Positions 16,884-26,200 of a stretch of DNA of 64,000 bases are shown here, one piece after another. The translations under genes were made by a program, and so were the position numbers. Within the stretch, counting starts at the first letter, position 1. Each line of letters begins with the position of its first letter. The notes below the pieces were generated by a model, which worked only from the letters and a program-made list of their open reading frames with translations, ran no database searches and was not told where the DNA came from. Location of the stretch: NCBI RefSeq assembly GCF_021735925.1, contig NZ_WMEA01000007.1:88179-152178 (forward strand), in the 5' to 3' direction. Source of the DNA: Loktanella sp. M215 (GTDB lineage: Bacteria > Pseudomonadota > Alphaproteobacteria > Rhodobacterales > Rhodobacteraceae).

Positions 16884-19800
16884 TCAGTATTTCGCCACGA
16901 TGTTCAGGAACAGTCCCTGGTTGTCAAATGTGAGGTCCGTCAGGTCGTCGGAGAACCGGCTAAAGTTATAGCCCGCCCCGACTTGCAGATTGGCGTTGAT
17001 CTGTTTGAACGCGGCGACCAAAGCACCCGTCTCGGTGACATCAGCCGTGGTCAACGCCAAGTGGCGCACCTCTGCCATCATGTCCCAGTCGTTCGCTAGA
17101 TGATAGCGGGCGCCAACCACCGCCAGAACGGCGTCGTTGCGCGCAAAGGTGGAGTCGCGGTCCGCAGCGGTTTCAGCGCTGCGATAGCCGATCTTGCCGT
17201 TCAGCGTCCAGAACCGATCCAGGTCGTAGGACGCATCGACGCTGACCACGTGGCTGCGCTGAACCGGACCCAGATCGTCCGTGCCGTCCAGCCGCTGGCC
17301 GACCTGATCGTCAAGGTAACGGTAGCGCGCCAGCATGTTAAAGCGGTCGTTCTCGACCGGGCGCAGGGCATATCCCAGCGAGACGTCGGTGTAGTCGCCG
17401 TCGCGGAACGCGGTCTCGTCGCTGCGCGACCGCAGGCTGTCGGCGCTGAACAGGATGCGCTGGGTCTCGTCGATCTTGTAGGCCAGGTCGACGGAGGCCA
17501 GCACCGTGTCGTTGTCCAGTGGCGCGTCCGACAGAGTGCCGGTTTCCGTGCGGTATTCGATCCGTCCCTTGGCCGTCAGGTCCTCGGTCGCGTAGGCTAC
17601 CCCGAGCGAGATCGCCTGCCGGTCGAAGTCGTCCGACGCGCTCTCCTGCACCTGCCCCAGCTCATAGGCGAGGGTCGTCGTCAACGCCGCGTTCGGGCGG
17701 TAGGTCACGCCGTAGGCCGATGTCAGCGAGTCGCGCTGGCCGAACATGTCGTAGGTGTTCTCGCCGAAGACCGAGACGGTCTCGGACAGGGTCCGCCGGC
17801 CGCCCACAACGACGCGGCCCCGGTCGCGGCCGATCAGGTCCACGCCGTTCAAGTCCCTGCCGGGATCGAGGGTGTAGCCGATGTACTGTGTATCGCCCGC
17901 CGCATCGGTGCGCACCGCCAGCACGCGCGCGCCGGGACCCTGATTCCCGTCCGAGACCTCGCCCTCGAGCACCCAGCCGGTGCCCGTGTCGTAGGTCAGC
18001 CCAGTCCCCACGCGATCGTCGCGGTCAAGGCCGTCGCGGTTCACCGTCGTCTGGCCGAAGACGTAGACCGACAACTGGTCGTCCAAAGCGTAGGTCAGGC
18101 GGGCCGCGACATCGGTGCGATTGCCGGTCTCGTCGGCGTCGTCCCGGTCGATGCGAGCGGCCGCCAGCGTGTAGGAAAGGCGCTCCGTCAGCTGGCCGGC
18201 CAGTTCCGCCTCGCCCTCCAAGTCCTCGTCGCCGGCCGCGTTGGTGTAGCTGTCGTAGGTCAGCTTCAGCGTAGTCGTCTCGGACAGGCTCACCTCGGCG
18301 AAGACGCCCCACAGCTCCTCGTCCCCCGTCGTCGCGGTGACCTGCGTGTCGAGCGAGGAGAAGCCTGCGTCGCGATGTTCGGCGTAGCCGCCGACGACGC
18401 CGTCGCGCCCAAGGCCCAGGTCGGCCAGATCGGCGCGCCCCTCAACGCGCAGGGACTGGCCCTGCCCGCTAGCGGCGTCCTGGGTCTGGCTGTCGAGGCC
18501 GCCGTTGTAGGACAGCAGAGTGTCGATGCCGCGGCCCTCGCTGCGGGCGGCATCGATGCGCAGGTAGGTGCGCTCTGTCGGGGCGAACAGGATGTCGCCG
18601 CCGACCAGCTGGTGATCGCGCAGGCCAGTGTCGTCACGGGTAGCCGCGACGCCAAGGCGCAGCTGCGGCGTGACCCAGCCTTCGACCCGGCCGCCGGTGG
18701 CATAGCCGCCCACGTCGCCCGCGACGGGGGTGTATTCGTACTGCGCGACAAGGACCACGTCGTCGCGCCGCGCCCCGGTGGAGGAGATCAGGCCGTCGCC
18801 GGTGGTACCGAACAGCGGCCGCGACAAGGTGACGATCCCCTGGATATAGTTGATCTGGTAGTCGACGCCGGGCACCAGCGCCTGGCTGTCGATAATGCGG
18901 TCAGACTGCGGATCGCGGACCTGCACGAAGATCTGCTCGGTGCCGCGGGCGATGTCCTGCTGGCGCAGGAAGTAGACCGACCCGCCGGTGCCGACGAAGG
19001 CCTCGCGCTGCGGAATCCGGTCGGGCTGTGCGGCATGCACGGTCGCTTGCCGGATCGGCGTGCCATAGGTCGTCTGGACGCGCGATTCCACATGCGCCTG
19101 CGCGCCGTAGAGCGTGCGATCGTTGCGCACGAAGGCATTGTCGCCCAGCGACGCCACGAAGTCGCCGAACTGGACGAAGTTCCCTTCGCGCGCGATGCGC
19201 ACATAAATCTTGCCAGAGGTGGGCGTCAGGTCGACGATCTTGGAGTCGTCGCCGAATGTCGGATAATAGTCGTCCGGATCGACGCGCAGCAGCAGCTGGC
19301 GCGGATCCTTCTCGTCAAGGTCGCCGATCAGGTCGCGGAGTGGCCCCTCGCCGCTGTCGACCGAGGCCGTGACCTCGTAGCCAGTGGCGGTGCGCCCGTT
19401 CACGAAACCCGCGATGCGCCCGGTGGCATAGGTGTCAGAGCTGTCGTCGCGCCCGTCCGTGCGCAGGCCGAAGGTCAGGTCCGCCGTTCCGACTGCGAAC
19501 CAGTCGGCCGCGGGGATGGTCACATCGCGCACGAGGCCGGTGGCCTGCCCCGGCCCCGCCACGCGCACGTCGACCGCATAGGTGCCCTGCGGCAGGATCC
19601 GCTGAATCACGAAGCGGCCCGCGGGATCGGGGCGCAGGGTCTCACCCAGCGCCTGCACCCGTGCCCCCGGCACGACATTCGCTCCCGAGACGGTAACCGC
19701 CCCGCCAAAGACCGGAATGCCCCGCCGGCGCACGGTATCGCGGCCTTCCTCGACGCCCGAGACGCTGCCCATCGGCAAGGCCGCGCCAAGGGCCTGGGCC

Positions 19801-20294
19801 GCGGTCTCGTCGTAGCGACCGGCGGCATCGTAAACCCTGTGGACGACCATCAGGTCGCCATCCTGCGGCAGATCGACGGTCACGGTGCCGTTCGGATCGA
19901 CCGGCACCACCGAAACCACCCGCGGCCCGCCGAGGGCGGCAGGGTCGATGATCCGCATCTCGCCCCGGTTGACGTAGGCCGGGTAGTTCAGCGCCGATTG
20001 CAGGACGACCGATCCCTCGGCCGCGCCCGGCGACTGTTCAAGATCGAGGCGCGGTTCAGCCCCGAGCCCGTCGAATGTGACGCGGATGTCGGCCGCGGCC
20101 AAGGCCACATCGACCTTGCGCACCTGCTGGGCCACGGCTTTGTCGCCCGCCACAGGCGCCCCGTTCAGCGAGATCGCAAAGCCAGCATCGGACTGCGCCA
20201 ACGCCGTGCCGCCGGCCCCCGACAGGGCCGTGGCCGCCAGCAAGGCCTTCAGGACGGAAATGCCACGATTGGACTGTCGCATGTTCGTTTCCAT
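16884..20294 (-). CDS. large outer-membrane beta-barrel protein partnered with repeat protein
   Basis: A 1136-residue protein. A signal peptide (ISVLKALLAATALSGAGG then TALAQ) is followed by domains with beta-sandwich character, a central conserved block with KIYVRIAREGNFVQFGDF near residue 370 and VPGVDYQINYIQGIVTLSRP near 480. A long series of alternating strands follows from about 530 to the end. The last residues FLNIVAKY end in an aromatic residue, as expected for BamA-assembled barrels. It starts just after the stop of the giant repeat gene, so the two are probably co-translated; ATG 20282 is an alternative start. A role in anchoring or exporting the repeat protein is inference. Confidence 0.75.
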   Translation of the reverse strand: METNMRQSNRGISVLKALLAATALSGAGGTALAQSDAGFAISLNGAPVAGDKAVAQQVRKVDVALAAADIRVTFDGLGAEPRLDLEQSPGAAEGSVVLQSALNYPAYVNRGEMRIIDPAALGGPRVVSVVPVDPNGTVTVDLPQDGDLMVVHRVYDAAGRYDETAAQALGAALPMGSVSGVEEGRDTVRRRGIPVFGGAVTVSGANVVPGARVQALGETLRPDPAGRFVIQRILPQGTYAVDVRVAGPGQATGLVRDVTIPAADWFAVGTADLTFGLRTDGRDDSSDTYATGRIAGFVNGRTATGYEVTASVDSGEGPLRDLIGDLDEKDPRQLLLRVDPDDYYPTFGDDSKIVDLTPTSGKIYVRIAREGNFVQFGDFVASLGDNAFVRNDRTLYGAQAHVESRVQTTYGTPIRQATVHAAQPDRIPQREAFVGTGGSVYFLRQQDIARGTEQIFVQVRDPQSDRIIDSQALVPGVDYQINYIQGIVTLSRPLFGTTGDGLISSTGARRDDVVLVAQYEYTPVAGDVGGYATGGRVEGWVTPQLRLGVAATRDDTGLRDHQLVGGDILFAPTERTYLRIDAARSEGRGIDTLLSYNGGLDSQTQDAASGQGQSLRVEGRADLADLGLGRDGVVGGYAEHRDAGFSSLDTQVTATTGDEELWGVFAEVSLSETTTLKLTYDSYTNAAGDEDLEGEAELAGQLTERLSYTLAAARIDRDDADETGNRTDVAARLTYALDDQLSVYVFGQTTVNRDGLDRDDRVGTGLTYDTGTGWVLEGEVSDGNQGPGARVLAVRTDAAGDTQYIGYTLDPGRDLNGVDLIGRDRGRVVVGGRRTLSETVSVFGENTYDMFGQRDSLTSAYGVTYRPNAALTTTLAYELGQVQESASDDFDRQAISLGVAYATEDLTAKGRIEYRTETGTLSDAPLDNDTVLASVDLAYKIDETQRILFSADSLRSRSDETAFRDGDYTDVSLGYALRPVENDRFNMLARYRYLDDQVGQRLDGTDDLGPVQRSHVVSVDASYDLDRFWTLNGKIGYRSAETAADRDSTFARNDAVLAVVGARYHLANDWDMMAEVRHLALTTADVTETGALVAAFKQINANLQVGAGYNFSRFSDDLTDLTFDNQGLFLNIVAKY

Positions 20295-20295
20295 C

Positions 20296-23200
20296 CTATT
20301 GCAGTGCCTGGATCGTTCGGTCGATCTGCAGGCGGTACGGTGCGTCCCTGCGCCAGCGCGACCGGATCAGGTCCTCGACGGCATCCAGACGGGAGCGGGC
20401 CAGCGCCTGCCCCTCGCCCTGCGTGTAGTAGCTCAGCCTGATCATCGAGGGCTTGTCACGGATCTGCGCCAGCAGCGCGTCGATTCCCGCCGGCAGCGCC
20501 GGAACCGGTTCCGCCGTCGTCCCCGCGAAAGCCGCCGCCGTCAGGTCGATGTCGACCACATTGGCGATGGCCGCGCCGAAGTTCAGCTTGGTCACGGTGC
20601 CCGGCGTCAGGCGCACTGTGCGCGGGTTCTCGGTCGTGACGCTATAGCCCGTGGGTAGGGTCCGCGTGTCCAGCTTCAGCGTGAAGTTCGACCCGATGTC
20701 GGCCGGCAGTTCCGCGCAGGGCACGCTGAAGCGGCCGTAGGCATCCGTCGTGATGATAGTGCCGCTGACGGTCGCCAGGCGCACCCCAGCCAAACCCGGC
20801 TCCCCGTCCGGCAGCTGTGCCGTCGGTGTGCGGAACTTGTCCTCCACGTAGGTCTGGTCGGTGATCGCGCTGCGGTCCACCGGGGCCACGCCATCCTGAT
20901 AGCCATTCAGGTTGCGGTCATCGAAGACCTTGCCGATCACGTCGCCGCAATCGAACACTGCTTCGGGGCGTCGCGACACCGTCGCCTCGGCCCGGTTCGA
21001 GATCACACTCTGTCCGGGATCCAGGACATAGGCCGTGTTGGTCAGGTCGCCGTCGCCGCCGGTCACCCGCGCCTGCAGCGTGACCGTCACCTTCTGACGC
21101 GGCGCCAGCGTGATGTCGCGCCATTCCAGGCGACGACCTGCCACGTTCGGCTGCGGCGTGTCCGCGCCGTCGTAACGCGCCGTTCCGGGCGTGAAGCTCA
21201 GCCCGTCCGGCAGCGCGTCCACGAACGTCAGGCCGGATTCGAAAACGTTATTCAGGTTCTCGAAGGTCAGGGTATAGCCGACCGCTCCGCCCAGCAGCGC
21301 CGTCTGACTGTCGGCTACCTTGACCACCCGCACGTTGGCGGGGGCCAAGGCAGGCACCGTGACCGCGCCCGTCGCCGGATCGATGATCTGGTCAGAGGTC
21401 ACCGCCGCCACGTTGTCCTGCGCCGGGAAACCCTGCGTCGGATCAAGAACGACGGTCAGCCGCACCGTACCCGTCTGGCCCGGCGCAAGCGACACGTCGC
21501 CCCGCAGCGTGCCGGTCCGCCCGGAGCCGTTGAAGTCGCCCGCAGCACCGCCGGGGCCGGTGAATCCCGACACCTGCGGCACGCTGACCGACACGACCCG
21601 CGCAGGCGCGGCAAAGGCGGCAAGGTTGTCGCCAACCTGCACCCCCGTCTGCGTCACGTTGCCGGTGTTCTCGACCGTGATCGTGAAGGGATAAGCAACA
21701 CGGTCCGCAGCCAACCGCCGGGGAATGCCGGCCTCCTTCGTCACCGCGACAGAGGCGTCGGTTTCCAGCACCACCACAGTTGGATCGTCGACGGTGTTGC
21801 CGTCCGCGTCGTCGCCGTTGTCTGAGGTGTCTGACAGCACGCCACCCGCCGTCAGCACAGCCGTGGCCTCGGCCACGTTCGTCAGGCCACCCGCGTCGAA
21901 ATCGGCTTGCGTCAGGACGTAGTTCACTGCGTAGATATTGCTCTCTCCGACACCCAGGGTGGCGGCATCGGCCCCCCGCAGGAAGATGACGTCGCGGGTC
22001 CCGCGCGGGGTTCCATCCATCGCCGTCATCGTGTCGGTGACGACGATGTCGGTCAGCGTCACGTTCCCCGTGTTACGCACCGCGATCTCGTAGACCACCG
22101 TGTCGCCCACGGCGGTTCCGGGCGTGGCCACCGTCTTGGTCACCTCGATCCCGGGGGCGCTGCCGATCGGCAGCAGTGTCGGGTCGTCCACCGTGTTGCC
22201 GTCGTCATCGATCCCGTTGTCCGACACGTCCGTCACCGGGCCGCCCGTGGGGTCGCTGGCCGTGACGATCGCCGTGTTGGCAAGGCCGCCCGCGTCGATG
22301 TCCGCCTGGGTTAGTTCATGTTCTAGCGTCCAGACCCGTGCCACGCCCGGCAACAGCGGATCGTCCATTGTCGCAGGATCGGCAGGCAGAACGGCTGCCC
22401 CCGTGATGGCTGTGCCGTCGACGCGGGTGAACGTATCCGTCAGGGCCAGGTCAGACAGGCTGACGTTGCCCGTGTTGGTCGCCACGATGGTAAAGACCAC
22501 CGTGTCGCCCGCGACCGCGCCAGACGTCGTCAGACGCTTTTCCAGCGCGATCGCTGGCCCTGCGAGTAGCGGCAGCACGGTCGCATCGTCGACCGTATTG
22601 CCGTCGGCATCGTTCCCGTTGTCCGAAATGTCGCTGACAGGCGCATTCGCCGGATCCAGTCCGCTGACCGTGGCAGAGTTGCGCAATCCGCCCGCGTCCA
22701 CATCCACCTGCGTCAGCACATGCGTCAGCGTCCAGACACGGCTCTGCTGCGGAGGCAACGGATCGGCGGCAGCACCCGGTCCGACAAGCACGAGGTTCTG
22801 TTGCGTCACGTCGGTTCCGTCGAGCCGGGTGAAGCTGTCCACGATCGCGAGGTCGCGCAGCGTCACGACACCGCTATTCAGGGCCGTGATCTCGAAGACC
22901 ACCGTGTCACCGACGTTGGCACCAGACTGGGTCAGCACCTTTGTGACGTCCAGACCGCCAGCGCGCGGCTGGCTTGGCACGACGGCCGTGCCCTCTGATG
23001 CGACCGGATTGTTCTGGGCGTCCCGACCCGCAACGAAGGCGGTGTTGGTGATCGTGCCGGTGTCGACGTCGGCCTGCGTCACGGTCCGCGACACCGCGCA
23101 ACTGCTGTCAGAGGCACCCGGTGCGAGGTTGGCGACGGTGCAGCCATAGGCGGCGTCAATCGCCGGATCGGTCAGAACGAGGTCGCGCAACGTCAGGTTA

Positions 23201-26200
23201 CCGTTGTTCGTCACGATGAGGTCGAAGGTCACGACGCTGCCCACATTACCAAAGGCTGCGGTGTCGGCCACCTTGTCCAGCTGCAGGTCGTTGGATGCCG
23301 CCGGCATGTCCACCGTCAGGCTGTCGGTCGCCTGAACCTGCGCGCCCCGCGGCGTGATCGCCGTCACGTCGGCGGTGTTCACAAGGGTCCCTGTATCCAC
23401 ATCGGTCTGCGTCACCACGTAGGTCCCGTCGCAGGCCAGAACCCCTTGCGGGGCCAGCGTCGCCTGGTCGCAGACCAGGACCGGCAGCAGCGGATCCGTC
23501 GCCGTGACATTGCGGAGCGTCTGGTTGCCCGTGTTCTGAATCGTCAGCGTATAGGTCAGCACCTGACCCACAGCCGTCACCGGCAGGTCCGCCGCCGTCT
23601 TGACCAGGGACACGGCCGACACTGTCGCTGCGGGCGACAGCACCTGTGCAGGGGTCGAGGACACAATCGTCGTGTCGCCGTCCGGCCCGAAGATCGTGCT
23701 CGCCACCGCCTCGTTCAGAATGCTGCCCGCGTCTAGGTCGGCTTGTTTCACCACATAGGTTCCGTTGCAGATGGCCTGCTCCGTCGGTGCGAGGTTGACC
23801 GTGCTGCCTTGGGAATTGAAGCAGACCAGCGGGCCCGACAGCCGCGCGTCGTCCACCACCACGTCGCGCGCATAGGCCGCGTTGCCCGTGTTCGTCACTG
23901 TGAACTGGTAGGTCAGCACGTCGCTAACCGCGTCGAACAGCAGGTCCGCCTGCGGGCTGCCGTCACCGTTCGCAACCGTCACCAGCGCCTTGTCCAACGC
24001 CAGCGCCGGCGTGCCGCCCTGCGGCACCGTCTCGCTGGCCGACGGGCTGGTCGTCGTGCCGTCGCTGGCGCGCGCCACGTTGGTCACCGATCCCAGCGCC
24101 ACGTCGTTGCCATTGACCGTGTAGGTCGCCGTGCAGGTGATCGCCGCCAACGGCGCAAGACCGCCGGGCGTCGCCGGACACGACACCGGGTTGAGGTTGT
24201 CCGCCACCGTGATCGGTGCCGTGATCGTCGTGTTGCCGGTGTTCGTGACAACGTAGTCATAGGCCACGACCGCACCGATCTGGAAATTCTGCGGCTCGAT
24301 CGTGGTGAAGGTCTGGCCGCCGGTCGTGATCGACACGCCGGTCTTCACCGTCTCCAGCGCCGGTGCGCGCTGAGACGGCACCGTCACCGCGTCGGGCGCA
24401 CTGGTGGTCGCACCGCTCGCCGCCGTCGCCGTGTTCGTCACGCCACCCGCGTCGATGTCCGCCTGCGTCACCGCATAACTGCCCGTGCAGCTGACCAGCG
24501 CGCCAGGTGCCAGCGGGCCCGCCGGACAGGTCACGGTGCCGCCCCCGCCGGTGATCAGTGGATCGTCGATCGTGACCGGATTCGTCAGCGTCACGTTGCC
24601 CGTGTTGCGCACGTCGAACCGGAACGACAGCGTGTCGCCCACCGCCCCGAACGTCGGCCCCCCCGACACAAGAACCTTGTCCAGCGAGAGTGCGGGATTG
24701 ATGGGGATCGCCAACTCTGTCGGGTCGATGGCGGGGTTGCCGTCCGCCTCGTCCGTGTCGCGGGTCTGTACCGTGACGGGGTTGCCCGTCGCCGGTGTGC
24801 CCGTCGCGACCGCGATGTTGCGAATGCCGCCGGCGTCGATGTCGGCCTGGGTCAGGATGTAACTTGCGCGCCAGATGCCGGTTTCTTCGACGGCCAGCGT
24901 CCCGGCCGGTGATCCCTGGCTGGTCGATCGCAGCACTGGACTATCGGTCAGGGTCAGCACCGTCCCATCGGCGCGGGTCAGCGTGTCGCTTGCGATTGCG
25001 ACCTGCCGCAGGGTGACGTTGCCCGTGTTCGTGACGCGGATGTCGAAAACGACGCGCCCGCCCAAGGTCACGGGACCAGCCACGATTTCCTTGACCGCAG
25101 ACAGCGATGCTACGACCGCGACCGACAGGTCCGTCGGATCGTTTGTCGTGTTGCCGTCCGCATCGTCACCGTCATCCGAGACATCGCTGACCGTGCCGCC
25201 CGCCGGTGCCGTGGCCGACACCGTGGCGGTATTGCGCAGACCGCCAGCATCCAAGTCCGCCTGGGTCAGGATATAGGTAAGGGTATACGCGTTGCTGGCA
25301 CCCACAGCGAGGACCGACTGGGACGCACCGGCGACAAACACCGGGGCCGCCGTCGTCCGGGCGTTGCCGCTAAGGTCCGTCAGTGTGTCGGTTATCACGG
25401 GATTGGTCAGGGTCACGTTGCCGACGTTGGTCGCCGTGATCGTGAATTCCACGCTGTCGCCCACGGCCGCGCCGCCGCGCAACACGACTTTCGTCACATC
25501 CAGCAGCGGTGCCGGTGCGATCAACAGTTCGGTGGGATCGTTCGTCGTGTTCCCGTCGCCGTCGTCGCCATCGTCCGACACGTCGGTGACAGGGGTCCCG
25601 CCGGGGGCGGTGCTGCTGGCCAGCACCGTATTCCGCAATCCGCCTGCATCGATATCCGCCTGCGTCAGTGTATGGGTCAAGGTCCAGACGCGCGACTGGG
25701 CTGGCAGCAGTGGGTCGTTCACCGTCGCGGGGTCTGCGGGCACCGGCGTGGTGCCTTCAATCGCCGCACCATCGGCGCGGGTGAAGGTGTCGGTCAGGGT
25801 CAAGTCCGACAAGGTCAGCGTGCCCGTGTTGCTGGCCGTCAGCGTAAAGACCACGGGATCCCCTGCCACGAGGCCGGCGGTCGTCACGACCTTCACGATC
25901 TCGAGCCCCGCATTCCCCGCGATCGGCAGGTCGGTCGTGTCGTCCACCGTGTTGCCGTCGCCGTCGTCGCCATCGTCGGACACGTCGGTGACGGTCGCGC
26001 CGCCGGGTGCTGTGGCCGTCAGCGTCGCGGTGTTGCGCAGACCGCCTGCGTCCACATCGGCCTGTGTCAGCACATGGGTCAGTGTCCAGACCCGGCTGTC
26101 GTGCGGGGCAAGCGGATCGCCCGCAGCTCCGCCGCCGGTCAGAACCGGCGTGGCCCCCGTGATCGCGGAACCGTCGAACCGGGTGAAGCCGTCCGTCAGG

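Noticed and set aside
17100..20441. A 1113-codon open frame on the plus strand
   Set aside because: It is the antisense shadow of the barrel gene. The minus-strand protein has a signal peptide, domain motifs and a proper barrel end, while the plus frame is arginine- and valine-rich without any motif.
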